Shown here: positions 1-19,424 of the stretch, piece by piece
Layout of the letters: each line of letters starts with the position of its first letter
Numbering within the stretch: position 1 is the stretch's first letter
Notes under the pieces: generated by a model
Databases searched by the model: none
Told to the model about the DNA's origin: nothing
The model's input: only the letters and a program-made list of their open reading frames with translations
Assembly: GCA_020091685.1 (NCBI GenBank)
Contig: CM034603.1
Coordinates: 10,274,683-10,338,682 of the forward strand
Length of the DNA: 64,000 nt
Direction of reading: 5' to 3'
DNA from: Lutjanus erythropterus
Taxonomy: Eukaryota > Chordata > Actinopteri > Lutjaniformes > Lutjanidae
Made by a program: the position numbers and the translations under genes

Positions 1-438
1 ACAGTCTCCAGAGTATAAATCCTGTTCTTTGATGATCCCTTGACTTTTCCTCTAAGGCCACTATGAGGTTCATATGATTTTGACTGAAATATCTCAACAA
101 ATATTGAATGTGCTGCGCATGTTCTTGTTCTCTTCAGCAGTTCTCATAAATTTGATGATCTCTTAAATTTCTCATCAGATCAAAATTCAAATTTGTCCAC
201 TACTTTGATTTGCAACCAAATTCCTGCAAAAAATATGACATTTCCATCAGCCTCAGCTGCTTTTTGTGTTTAGTGTTAATTAGCAAATGTTACACAGGTG
301 CATCTGTGTAGCACCAGCTTGTTAGCATTTAAGTGTGCATTTAGCTCAAAGCAGTACTGTATACTCCTAGCATGGTTATAGACAGTTAGCTTATTTCTAT
401 GTGGATTTCAGACATGGACCAAAGTCATTGTTTCGCAA

Positions 439-1065
439 GTCATACTGTACATAAGTCTTTGCACTCAAGTCCCAAGACAGGCGGGTTCAGAGTCCCCAAG
501 TCAAGTCCCAAACTTTAAGTTTGAAGTCCAAAATAGTCATAATGCTCTCTTCATCAAATTTAATACAATTTTAACAACAGTGTCTCGATTTGCAGTTCTT
601 TGTGCAACTTCAAATGTCAAACGAAGCTGGAAGTTGTTGTGTCTCCATCTGAAAGTTTCAACTGTTATGTTTTGCATATTGCAATCCATTTTTAGCTTTT
701 TAAATTTTTCCAACTGGAGGTAATATAACCTTAAGTCTTCATGGTTTTCTCCTGCAGTTTGATTGAATACTGATCAGTAGATTTAAACAAAGTGAATCTA
801 GGGAATTAAGTGTCAATGAACAGCATTGATTGAGGAAAAGAAGGGGCACACTTTTTAGTTATTAAACTAATCTACCACTACTACTAATAATACTGCTTCC
901 AATACTAATACTAATACTAATGCATACACCAACACTACTAATCTTTGGAAAGAATCAGGTCTTTTCAAGTCAAAAGGCTCGAGTCCAAGTGAAGCCCAGA
1001 GTCACTGGTGTTTAGGTCCAAGTCTGATTCGAGTCCGAGTCAGGTGAGTCAAGTCCACACCTCTG
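439..1065. repeat. AAGTCC-rich dispersed repeat
   Basis: Two blocks, about 439-535 and 967-1063, are dense in the words CAAGTC, AGTCCAAGTC and GAGTCC. The right end reads as a run of GAGTC/AAGTCC words. This looks like the subterminal repeats of a non-autonomous DNA transposon, but I could not fix its termini or a target duplication. Confidence 0.4.
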
Positions 1066-2883
1066 ATGGATTCCCTATCAGCCCTGCACTCAGAAAGGTG
1101 TTAACCACAAACATCCATGAGGTTAAAGTGCCGACTTTCAGATTTAATTTGTTTTTGTTTGTTTTTTGTTTTTAACACCAATATGAAACATTACGAGACA
1201 TTAGCAGACACTCTGTAACCTCTCTGGTGATGCTAACCCAGGCCTGTACTATTATCATTTGCACTCCTGACTTGTTTTAGGGGGCTTTTTACCTTCATTT
1301 CATTTCTCATCAAGTGAAACACATGCTTATCTGGGCTGAGGCTCACCTATGGACTTTTCCAGTCAAGAATGTTTGTTATGTTATTGGACCAGAAAAAGCT
1401 TCTCAGTTGCCTGGTCAGTATGTTTAATGTTATTGTCCTGCTTGCATTGTTTTAAATTTGTGTGTACAGTGAATGCTAGTCTGTATAAAATGGGTTATAA
1501 GCCTGCTCAGTTGACCCAGCATGGATGTGAACACCCATGAACCTGACTGCCAGCACTTGACCTCGGTGAGTGTTTCGTGTCAGGTCCACTGTGATACACC
1601 ACCAAAACAATGACAATGTGTCACCATTTGAATACACACAACACACAAGGAAATGACTCTTTTTAAACCTTATCTCCCCTCATCTTTCATATCCTGTTTT
1701 CGCCTATAAACAGATTCAACAAATCTTTCATCAGAGTTTCATCTCTGTGTGATTTGGTGTCTGATTACTCACAACACAGATCAGAAAGTGTTACTACAGA
1801 CTGTGATTGATCCGTGTGTCTGGATGTATGTATTATTACTAGTAGCAGCAGGTAGCAGTAATGGTACTATCAGTAGTAGAATGTAACTGCAGGGGAGACT
1901 GGGGGCATTTGTAACACAGGGCAACTGAAGCACACTCAATGACATTTACTCTGCACATACTCAGTAGCAGTCTCTCTTGACCCACAGAAGAGGAGCAGGA
2001 TCATTTCACCTTTGCAGAAAAAATGGTTTGAGGTATAAAGGTTACTTTTTGGATGCACAGTATTTTTCCTCTGCTGTCAAAAGTTTAGATGACTGCAAAT
2101 TTAAACTTACACCAATTTTATCGCAAGATTATTGGTTAAAGATCGCCATGAAGAAACTATGCTAATGTAGGTGTAGCTGATTTGTGTTGTGTTGACATGC
2201 TTTTCTGTGAAAAAATTAAAGTATGTTTTAACGTATTTAACTAAAATTAAATGTCAAATTAATTTTAACTCAATTCAAATAATTACAGTCAAGTTACCAC
2301 TTGAATAGTTGCCTAGACCTCTGAATAAATAGAAACAGATGTTTACTTTGAATGCATATGATGCCTGACATCTAAAGGTATCTGAAACATTAAATATATT
2401 AAACAACATTATTAGATACTACAGCAGTGATGTGATTACTTTGAGGTATGCTTTTATTTGAGAAATAGTTAGTTAATATGATTTTTTCAGTGTTACCCCA
2501 ATGATAATTACAATTATTCACACCAAGGGGGCAATTATAACACTCTGATTTCTGGCATTAAATTTCATATTAGAGTCTTGTCCTCATTAGTGAAAATATA
2601 TCAGTTGTATTATTAAGTACTGCAATCAGTATGATTGTTATGTCAAAAAATTACAAGTGTATTTCAAATACGCTTTGAGTTATTAAGGAAAATGTAAAAA
2701 ATGGTACAATAGCTCCGGTCTCCTCTACTTAAATACATTTTTGAGGTGCTTTTATGTTTCTACTTCATTACAGGTGCAAATATAAAAAAAAAAACAAAAC
2801 CCGTCCTCACCAACTTTGATGGCACTGATGGTCTTATGGTGCTTATGTGTGAGTGTTCCGTGTTCCGTGTGTCTGTCTGTGTA

Positions 2884-2892
2884 TGTGTGTGT

Positions 2893-2935
<43 letters not shown>
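2884..2935. repeat. GT-dinucleotide microsatellite
   Basis: Nearly perfect (TG)n with one TATG interruption near the left end. Open frames made of Val/Cys repeats here are artefacts of the repeat. Confidence 0.95.
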
Positions 2936-2936
<1 letters not shown>

Positions 2937-3482
2937 CTACAGATGGTCAGGTTCCCTCATTCAGACAGGCTGAGCTTCCTGCTGCTAAACAATTGTGGGA
3001 AAACCAGAGGTCAACACAAAAGGAGAAATAAAGAGGCAGAGAAAGACTGGGCTGCATCCAAATAACTTCCTGCTTTGTTCCTGGTGGATTAATACAATGT
3101 GACAGGTGAAACCAATAGCCTGCTGGGAGTGTTTGTATTGACCTCCGCAGGTGGAGACGTGAGAATGATGTGGGAACTGAAATAGAAATTAATGGAAAAA
3201 TAGAACAGAAATCAGTGTTGGTCAGTCACAGATGGTCCTGGACTGAACCCTGTCAAGGCTGACTGCAGACTTTTTGTGTGTTTGTGTGTTTGTGTATCCG
3301 CTCCAGGGGGGTAGTGGAGTGTAAACTAAAATAAACGCACTTTATCCATCTCTTTGAAATGAGGCTGAGAGTTTTCTCACCTACCTGTATCAATTAATAA
3401 TAGGAAACAAAAGAAAACTTTAAATTGTAGTTCAACCACAGTTTACCAAACTCTGTATTTACCAGCCCTAGTCCAAACAATG

Positions 3483-3775
3483 CATCAAGAAAAAAACAAC
3501 AAAAACAATGTAACAAGACAAAAACAACAAAAACAATGCAACAAGACAAAAACAACAAAAACAATGCAACAAGACAAAAACAACGCAACAAGGTGAAAAT
3601 GACGTAAAAGACTTAAGAGTTCAAAACAGTGTAACAACATAAAAACAATGTAACAAAACAAAAACAATATAAAAGACCTATCAAGATAAAAACAACGTAA
3701 TGAGACGAAAATGATGTAACAAAATGAAAACAACATAACAAGATGAAAACGCCATGAACGATGTAACAAGACAAA
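3483..3775. repeat. Degenerate AC/AAAAC-rich minisatellite
   Basis: Repeated words such as AACAAGACAAAAACAAC and ACAATGTAAC occur about ten times with drift toward the right. It opens long minus-strand frames rich in Phe, Leu and Cys that are not genes. Confidence 0.85.
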
Positions 3776-5058
3776 ACAGATAAGAGAGGGAGACCTGACT
3801 GAGAAACAGCTGGTAAATGTCCTTCAAATGGAAACTTTTTACTTTTATACTTTAAGTACATTTCAGAGCCTGTACTTTTTCACTTTTACTTGAGTAAAAA
3901 AGCTTAATAAATACTTCTACTTTTACTAGAGTAGTTTTTACACAAGCATTCCTACTTCTACTTGATTAAAGAATGTATTAACTTCTACCATCTTTAGACA
4001 ATCATGACAGTTAACCTAACGGTCTCCTAATTAAATGTGTCCAAGATGTGTGTTGATATTTCAGAATTAATTTGCACCTTTCCTGACATATCTTGTAACA
4101 CTATCAAACAGTACTGTTAGCTAGGAAGCGGTTGAATGCTAACGGTAGCTGTTTTCTCATGGTAGCTAATGGCTTAGCTGCATTAGCTTTAAATATGGCC
4201 TGGTGTCCTTCCAGATTCTCACTATCTATTTTCTTTTCAGTTCATCTGGACGTGGATGATAACAATTTTTAATTCTCTTCAATTTAATTTCATTCTCTAT
4301 GTTTGTGCAACATGAAACACCATTAAATTACCACCAAACCACACCAAAGCAGTCTACGTGGATAAACAGCACCAGGGGTGTAGGGCAAAATATTTTGATT
4401 TTGAGGTTAACTGTCTGTTTTACTAAAGGTCCAGGTGCTACATTTCTCCCAAAGCTTTCAGCTGCATCTCATGGCCTTCATCACATTTAATTACATTTTA
4501 TTATCAGAAAAAATATAAAGATTTTTATATAACTACAACTTTGATATAGCACGTGAATGAGTACTGAGATGTAATGCCCTTGATGACAGAAGATAGTTTT
4601 CCCCAGTTATTATAATCACTACTATGGTGCATTGCTGTGTTAAAAAAGAGCCTCCCCTAGTGGTCATGTAAAGTCACTACACTTACATGCTCAATGTGTC
4701 TTCGGTCATGTTGTGTTATGCAGTAAAGTTATGTTGGAAATTGTTCAGAATACCCAGAAACTTGTTCCAGAAAATCATCAGCATGGCTTCATCCTACTGT
4801 AACTAATAAATGGTGAGAGAGACAAAAGATGGACATTTGGTAGTGCAGCGTTGTTTGGACTGTTTACATTAATCCTTGAAATGATACTTCACATTTATGT
4901 CTTTTGTATGTCAAACAGTCAGTTCCAAAACCATGAAAAGTGCTGCAGGTTGGGCTGTTCTTAGCTTGGATTCAGGACTGTGATGATCACATGTTAATAA
5001 TATTCAACAACAGACCTCTTCTACAGATACTTCTCTGCTGTCCATATGTATCCTCAGT

Positions 5059-5396
5059 GGGGCTGCAATGATTAATTGATTCTTAATCAGTTCTAAAATT
5101 AATCTGCAAGTATTTTGATCATCAATTAATTGGTTTAAGTTTTTAAGAAGAAATTAAAAAGTCTCTGATTCCAGCTTCTTAAATGTGAGTATTTTAGTTT
5201 CTTTAGTCATCTAGGACAGTAAACTGAATAGTTTGGGGTTGTGGGCTAAACAAGACATTTGAAGACATCTTTGGCTTTGAGAAACACTTGTCAACATTTT
5301 TTTTTTACCATTTTATAGACAAAACAACAAATCAGTTAATTGAAAAAATAATCGACCGATTAATCAACTATGAAAATAATGGCTAGTTGCAAACAT
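5059..5396. mobile_element. GGGCTGCAA-family MITE, copy 1
   Basis: It starts GGCTGCAATGATTAATTG and ends with the reverse-complement-like TAATCAACTATGAAAATAAT...TAGTTGCA, with an internal GACAGTAAACTGAATA...TTGTGG word shared with copies at 7601, 31786, 34213 and 59621. No open frame encodes a transposase, so it is a non-autonomous element. Confidence 0.75.
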
Positions 5397-5564
5397 TAAT
5401 CCTCAGTACGCTCCAGACACATATTTTTGTTAAATATGCTATAATATACATTGTTTTCAAATAACAAATCAGGGCCCAGGAGATTGCAACATACTAAACA
5501 CACTGATAGAAGAGATACTATTATGATTTTTTAATTTTGCCCACCTGTTATTGCCTCAAATTTC

Positions 5565-5670
5565 CCATCACAGGCTGGATTTTCAAACGGCTGAAAACAG
5601 AGCCAATAGAGAAGCAGAAGTCTCATTTTCTCTCAGACCACTCAAACTATATTATAAGGTAACTATCCCA
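5565..5670. mobile_element. Fragment of a second MITE family (relative at 32079)
   Basis: The stretch containing GCTGAAAACAGAGCCAA and GAAGCAGAAGTCTCATTTTC matches, in reverse complement, about 32079-32225. It is a partial copy. Confidence 0.6.
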
Positions 5671-6374
5671 ACTTTTGCCTGATGACGCCAAAATTAAACT
5701 GCCCATCCCAACTTTAATTGACTTTGGTAACTGCACCGTTAGTTTCCTATTTGCTCCCTTTAATTAAACTGTATCTACCAGCTGTCATGGCCATCATGAA
5801 AAACATCAACCCACCTCCATTTTAACACTTGGTAGTGGACAATTATACAAAATACAAACCAACATTCTTTGGTGTGGATAATATTCAAAATACTTCAACA
5901 AATTTGTTGTGTGATGTCTCTCCTGACACTGGTGGAGTGGGCTGTTTGATGTGGAAGTATTTCCTGTAGAATAATGAGTGATCACCGCCCCACAGTGGCC
6001 ACAGTGAAGAACTGCAATACAATGTTATATTTGTGGCTTAAGCACACATACAGAAGTTACAGTTGTTCTGTGTTATAATCACACTAACAACGATTTGTAC
6101 ATGTTGATAACAATGATGAATACACTGACGTGAACCCTGTGTTAAGCCATAACACCTGGTTGTTTTAATATTCACCCTCTCCACCAGCTATTATGATTAT
6201 AATAATGTCAAAAAAGGCAATGTGTAATTGAGAAATGGCTTAGAGAATGCTATATGCCTGGGTTCACAGTGATATTGCATTGAGTAATCGGGGATGAAGA
6301 CCTTTTTGTCTTCACGGCTTTTATCATAAACTTTGTTGGTCGCGCCTCAAAGGGAACCCCAAACCCGCGAAAGA

Positions 6375-6384
6375 TCTCGCGAGA
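6375..6384. promoter_or_regulatory. CGCG box TCTCGCGAGA, first copy upstream of mcm6
   Basis: Perfect 10-bp palindrome. This motif is known in CpG-island promoters of vertebrate housekeeping genes and is bound by BANP; methylation-sensitive factors such as ZBTB33 have also been linked to it. Here it lies about 490 bp upstream of the mcm6 start codon. Confidence 0.7.
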
Positions 6385-6536
6385 GTGACATTTTTAACTC
6401 ACATTGTGATCTTTCTCAAACCCTAAGCAAGTGTTTACTGTCCATAAACCTGCACAGATTTTAACTGCATAATTGTGCTATTATAAAATATAATTAGTTT
6501 GTATAAAGTGCAATATCAAGGAATAACACACCCAAA

Positions 6537-6546
6537 TCTCGCGAGA
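6537..6546. promoter_or_regulatory. CGCG box TCTCGCGAGA, second copy upstream of mcm6
   Basis: Second perfect palindrome, 162 bp from the first (start to start) and about 330 bp before the mcm6 start codon. The pair sits in opposite arms of the inverted-repeat element. Confidence 0.7.
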
Positions 6547-6679
6547 GTTTCTCAAATGAAGAGTTCCCTTCCTTACACGACCAACTTTGCCGTTCGAAGT
6601 TGAAGCAGGAAGCGTGCCGCGGGAAAAGAGCAGACGGACTTCGCGTCACTTGCTCCTGATTCGCGACAAACCGGAGAAT

Positions 6680-6749
6680 ATTTGCATGTTATCGCCGATT
6701 GGTCGAAAGCGGCGCGCCAAAGATCACGTGTCTGTCTTTTCGCGCGAAA
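6680..6749 (+). promoter_or_regulatory. mcm6 core promoter sites: octamer, CCAAT, E2F, E-box, palindromic E2F
   Basis: In order: ATTTGCAT (6680-6687, octamer), inverted CCAAT box ATTGG (6698-6702), GGCGCGCCAAA (6711-6721, E2F half-palindrome on the minus strand), CACGTG (6725-6730) and TTTCGCGCGAAA (6738-6749, perfect E2F palindrome). All lie within 200 bp of the mcm6 ATG. E2F control of MCM genes at G1/S is well established, so this arrangement fits cell-cycle regulation. Confidence 0.75.
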
Positions 6750-6874
6750 CTGTGGCTCTGTTGTCAGGAGTTCAGCGTGCTGACTGTGTGGAGTGTGTGC
6801 GGAGAGCAGCGGTGTGGATCTCTACTTTATACAAGTTTTATTTAGCTTTTGCTGCAGTTTGACGGTGTTTCAGG

Positions 6875-15047
<8,173 letters not shown>

Positions 15048-15123
15048 ACTCCTCCTCTCATCCATCTGTTGTTGTTTTTCTTCACTCCACTTACAGCGTC
15101 ACAGTTGTTTATTAAACTTCAGC

Positions 15124-15129
15124 AATAAA
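15124..15129 (+). terminator. mcm6 polyadenylation signal AATAAA
   Basis: Canonical hexamer 77 bases after the stop codon. A second AATAAA near 15445-15450 could serve a longer 3' end. Confidence 0.6.
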
Positions 15130-15775
15130 GTGGATGTTCCTATGTAAACACATACATAACAGTAGCACTGGAGATGTTATAAGACTTGTTTTGTGAGTTT
15201 ATCATCTCTACTGACTCTTAGAGATAAAAAAAAAAAAAAGTGTTTCTTAGGTCAAAGTGACTTTTGTAAATATGCTCTCGTTCCTCCAGTTGTCTACTGG
15301 CTTCTGTCTGTTTGGCCCTTAGTTGAGGGAATTGTTATTGTGATATTGTTCTTTATCCATAACTGTATAGTAGAGGCATACAATGGGCTTTTATACCTGC
15401 CTCATGTCTTTTTTTGTAAAAATATAAGAATGAAAATGTTGGTTCAATAAATAAAATGTGCTAAAAAAACATGAACTCAAAACTGCTTGGCTTTGTATGA
15501 TTGGTTTTGCTGTTAATTTTCTGCAGTATTTCATTGAATTTTTAGCATGGAAAAAGTGTTTACATTGCGAAAGCAAGTGTAAAATTAAAAAAAAAAATAA
15601 ACAATTGGGATTTTGCCAGCGATAGATGACTAAAGTCAAATAGAAAAAAAATGCGGTTAAAAAATAAAAACTATTTAAGCAATGCAACATTTAAAAAGTT
15701 TTTTGAAAACCTCATTTTCTTAAAGTGACGTTTAATAACGTCAATGCCAGGCTTTCATAGTAACACTGATGTTGT

Positions 15776-15791
15776 CCACTAGGTGGTAGCA
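15776..15791 (+). promoter_or_regulatory. CTCF-like motif between mcm6 and pnkd
   Basis: CCACTAGGTGGTAGCA matches the CTCF core CCASYAGRKGGCRS except for T in place of C near the end. Motif match only. Confidence 0.4.
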
Positions 15792-15878
15792 GACACTTAC
15801 GTGATTCGAAAACCACTGCGCATGCCTGTTTGAGATGACTCAAACGCGGGTCGAAGGGAACCCCAGACCCGCGAAAGC

Positions 15879-15888
15879 TCTCGCGAGA
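15879..15888. promoter_or_regulatory. CGCG box TCTCGCGAGA, first copy upstream of pnkd
   Basis: Perfect palindrome 209 bp before the start codon, embedded in the same flanking bases as the copy at 6375. Confidence 0.7.
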
Positions 15889-16035
15889 GTGATCGTTATA
15901 ACCCAATCCATTTTCTTTTCCTAACCCTTGCCATGTGTTTTCGGTCCCTAAATCTGCATAGATATTAACGTAGCGTTGTCACAGTATAAAACAGAGTTTG
16001 TACAACGTACGCGATAAATAGAAAACGCGTAGACA

Positions 16036-16045
16036 TCTCGCGAGA
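16036..16045. promoter_or_regulatory. CGCG box TCTCGCGAGA, second copy upstream of pnkd
   Basis: Perfect palindrome 43 bp before the start codon and 157 bp from its partner. The spacing is almost the same as the 162 bp at mcm6. Confidence 0.7.
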
Positions 16046-16084
16046 CTTTAGCAAATCTTGGGATCCCTTCGAGACAGTAACACA

Positions 16085-16095
16085 AACATGGCGGC
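16085..16095 (+). promoter_or_regulatory. YY1-type motif spanning the pnkd start codon
   Basis: AACATGGCGGC is a perfect AANATGGCGGC YY1 motif whose ATG is the translation start. YY1 sites at this place are typical of nuclear genes for mitochondrial and housekeeping proteins with short 5' UTRs, which supports the start choice. Confidence 0.6.
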
Positions 16096-19000
16096 ACCCT
16101 ACGTGAGAGCAGTCAGGACAGCACTGAAAGGTAAAATATAACATTAAACGTTCTGTAAAAAAAGGTTTATCAGCGAGATATTACTGAAATTAACATCTCT
16201 GACATCTAGCAAGAGCTATGACAGTGTCGTGTGTGTAGACAACATCATGAAGTGTTCATTTTTTTGTCAGAATTGGACAACACAGGTGACTTTTCCTTGT
16301 TTTCACATGATGTAACCAGACACAGCCCTCACATTAACTTGCCACTCGCCACAGAGGGGACAAAAACTGACTCATATCTTTGAAGAACAGATATTTTTTA
16401 CGGTAGCTATTTTGAAATGAAAAAGAAAAATGGACACATGCGTTACCAGTGATACTAGTTTAGGGCCAGTTCCATTTAGTGTAACAGAGGGTTTCCAGTG
16501 AGCAGACATGCACAAGAGCAGCACCCTGACACTATTTGACCTAAATGGAATGAAACCTTAATTGTATCATTATTAACACCTGTGTTGATTCTACTATTTC
16601 ATGTCAAAATGGCTGCTAAGTTAAATGTCTGTTTTCTCTCAGGTGTGCATCTTGCCCCCAGCCGGTGGCTCTTCCAAACCCCAGCAGTGAGTCAGTGTTT
16701 GCGGCTGCATGCTGCTCGGTGTCGGCCGCTGCATGTCTCCCCTGCAGCCTCCCTGTGCAGCTCCAGGTCAGAGCCACAGAGGAGCGCCCAGACACACAGC
16801 ACAGCCGGCACCCACACAGACGACAGGAGAGCCCGGGAGGAAGAGGATGAAGAAGAACCCGAAGGTCCTGAATATATCCCCAAGAAAAAGGCGAAGAACC
16901 CAATGATGAAGATTGGCTATGCCTGGTGAGTCTCCTCTCTTCACTGATGTACACCAGGGATATTTCACTTTCTTTTTTCTTCCTTCATACAATTACTGAA
17001 ATGTTGGAATAATGAATAAACATAAATCATAAATTGAATCTGCTCTCACAAGGGACCGAAATAATAGTATATTTAAGCTCTTTTTTGTGTAGTTAGGCTA
17101 ATGTGCAACTTGTCATGCAACAGGTGAGGCACATTATTAGACAATTACTCATTGGTGTAAACAAACCCAAAAGTCTGAGTGTGAATCAATTTATCTTCAT
17201 TGTCATTATAAAATATTTTGGGGCCACCTGCCACCCTGTTGCAGGCTGGATCTTGCTCATGGGCCATAAGTTGAGTATCACTGCTGTGCACCCTTTATGA
17301 CCAACAAATAACAGAAAATATTAATTAGTTAATTAATTAATTATTGATTCATATGTATGTATGTTTAGCGGTTAACTCCTTAACAGTAATTAAAAAGTAA
17401 TGATGATCATATCATCAGAAGAGCCTCAGAAGAAGAACTAATAAAGTTAGTTATGACATACATAAGTGCCCATCCAACATGGTCTCCAAATATACAGTTG
17501 TAGTGGTGAACCATTTTCCAGAAGACAACTTAATTTCTCACAAACAACATTTCATTGCAAACTGAGAACTTTGTTTCTGGTGACTTCAGTTGTGTCTGAT
17601 CTTATGGAGACCATGACAGGAGACCAAGTGACAAAGGATGTTTTACTAAATAATATTGCCCCTAAAACAATATACGATGAGAATAAAATATGACATGAAC
17701 CTAAATCATAAAACGACAAATGCACTCTTCAGAGAGACCTGCAAACCTGCCTGTTTCTATGGCTAATGGTAATGTACCTGAATGTAACTGTGCACATAGA
17801 GTGTGTGTGTGTGTGTGTGTTAGATCTACTGTATTATTAATTTCAGTATTGTGATTATTTGAGTGCTGTTGTCTGCAGTGACAGCTGTTACACAGAAAGT
17901 GACAACTAATAATCTCACAGTCTGACAGAAAAACACTGCAGGTTTTTATATTCATGTACCAGAAGCCTTGTTGAAATACAGTAGTCATATTTATTAGGTG
18001 CGCCAAGGTAAAACTAATACAGTCTAATACAGCAGTCCTACAAAAAATCCTCCCTTCACATAGACAATATAATCTACATTATAATCTCTATACTCATTCA
18101 TATAAACAAGGTGGACAAAATATTAGACAAAACATTGCAGTTTAACAGCACCACTAACAACAACCTAATAAATGATGATAAAGCTGATTAAGCGAAGATA
18201 GTTACACTCTTTACATTCCCACCCTCTTATCTCCTTCCACACTTCAATATGAGCATGTTTACACCTGGCATTAACATGTGTCTTGGCTGAGCTGATCACA
18301 AGTGGACAGGTGGAGTATGTCTGCTCACACGTCTGGAGCGAACATTTGTGTTCGGATCTCACTTCCCCGCTCTATTTGCAACTAAACATGTGGCTGCATC
18401 CTCTCTGTTTGCAAGTACCAGATGTGATGTGTTTTTTATTGGCAGCCCAGCACACTGGGACAAATGAACACGTTTTTCACCCCACAAATAAATAGTGTAA
18501 TATTTGCCAAATTTACAAGAAGGCCCAAATAATTTTGTCTGAGACACCATCTTACAAAGTTTATAAAGTTCCTCCTCGCTCAACAACTCATAAAATTTGG
18601 TGGTCTTTAAGGAAGTTATTTTCTATAGTAATTGTTTACTGTATTTTTAATATTTGACATGTTTACCACCAATTAAATGTTGTCTGCTTTCATCAATGTA
18701 ATGTAAATGGTGAAATCCCTTGAAACAGCATACAGTCAGCCACTGTGTAGACACTGATTGAATGAATCAGCTTTGAGTCACAAATTGACACGTTTTTTAC
18801 AAGGAAAGAAACATCTTAATGAATTGCATTTAATCCAGAATTTATAAGAACGAACAGACGATTAAGAATTCATTGTATTTCAGTCTTTCTAAAGTTTCTT
18901 CTCACTCAGCAACTCACAAAATTGCACAATTTCTTCAGGGAGTCTCAGGATATTGTGGTTACTACTTCCATGGTGAATTAAATTGAAACCATGTGTTCAC

Positions 19001-19424
19001 AAACATCTGCTGTTTATCCTGGAAGGTAAGAGAGCCCAAATGTGTAATTTGCATTGCAAATCTTGTACAGGATGTCACTTGAGTAGACAGTCCTTTAATG
19101 TGGCCCAGGACTCATAGCGTACACACTGCTAAAAGACTGCAACCCAGATCACCTGCAAATGTGATCTGTGCAATCGTATCTCAAGGTGTAAACAGGGCCT
19201 GTGTTCACAGTACTACTGTATGTGTTGACAATCATCAATCTCTCCCCTGCAGGATGATAGGCCTCCCCACGGGTATTATCGGCTTCCTCCTGGCCAAGAG
19301 AGAGGTGGACAAGAACCGACTGAAGCAGCTGAAGATTCGACAGAGGATGAGGAAGTCAAACGAGGGAGAATATGAAGGGAGCCGCTACCGCCATCCTGCA
19401 GAGGATGTTAAACTGGACCAATAA
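16088..19424 (+). CDS. pnkd: PNKD short-form (MR-1S-like) mitochondrial membrane protein
   Basis: Three exons, 16088-16130, 16643-16925 and 19253-19424, encode 165 aa. The first 50 residues are rich in Arg, Ala and Leu with few acids and look like a mitochondrial targeting sequence. An acidic run (EEEDEEEPEG) leads into PEYIPKKKAKNPM, then a membrane segment around residues 105-122 (WMIGLPTGIIGFLLAKREVD) and a basic tail with SNEGEYEGSRYR. From memory, EYIPRKRGKNPM, GFPCGI, TKREVDK and SNTGEYES occur in the same order in the human PNKD short isoform, and PNKD neighbours TMBIM1 in human as here. No exon for the metallo-beta-lactamase-like hydrolase domain of long PNKD is visible. Its exact biochemical role is not known to me. 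The symbol denotes homology to the short form only. Confidence 0.8.
18250..19200. mobile_element. TTTACACC-terminus DNA element in pnkd intron 2
   Basis: The left end CATGTTTACACCTGGCATTA is matched in inverted form near the right end (CAAGGTGTAAACAGGGCC). A related fragment with CATTTACACCTTGCATTAAC lies at 58467. No transposase frame is present. The rest of the intron (16926-19252) shows only a short GT run near 17803 and AT-rich DNA. Confidence 0.5.

Larger units (their letters stand above)
1..6330. other. Intergenic region upstream of mcm6, repeat-rich, no gene seen
   Basis: No open frame here has splice sites or composition that suggests a coding exon. The region holds AAGTC-rich repeats near 439-1065, a GT microsatellite, a degenerate AC-rich minisatellite and copies of two palindromic DNA elements, each listed separately. 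Pieces of AT-rich unique-looking DNA lie between them. An exon of a gene lying mostly outside the window could have been missed. Confidence 0.6.
6336..6584. mobile_element. Short inverted-repeat element carrying two TCTCGCGAGA boxes, upstream of mcm6
   Basis: The left end TTGGTCGCGCC is repeated in inverted form at the right end (TTGGTCGTGTA on the minus strand). Both arms then share AAGGGAAC 15 bases from the outer G and reach TCTCGCGAGA (6375-6384 and 6537-6546). The flanking bases are CTTTG at 6331-6335 and CTTTG at 6585-6589, as expected for a 5-bp target duplication. The interior is AT-rich and non-coding. A homologous module lies at about 15850-16075. The mobile origin is my inference. 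Confidence 0.6.
15850..16075. mobile_element. Second copy of the CGCG-box promoter element, at the pnkd promoter
   Basis: The left arm shares AAGGGAACCCCA, ACCCGCGAAAG and CTCGCGAGAGTGA with 6349-6390. The interior shares CTGCA-AGAT-TTAAC, TATAAAA and AGTTTGTA in the same order and orientation. The right arm (ATCTCGCGAGA ... ATCCCTTCGA) is an imperfect inverted copy of the left arm. It ends about 15 bases before the start codon at 16088, so the gene's promoter and 5' UTR probably lie largely inside it. A target duplication is not evident for this copy. Confidence 0.6.

Noticed and set aside
2746..3065. Overlapping Val/Cys-rich open frames.
   Set aside because: They are translations of a GT microsatellite.
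3394..3861. Long minus-strand frames rich in Phe, Leu and Cys that look like membrane segments.
   Set aside because: They arise from a degenerate AC-rich tandem repeat and shift frame with repeat units.
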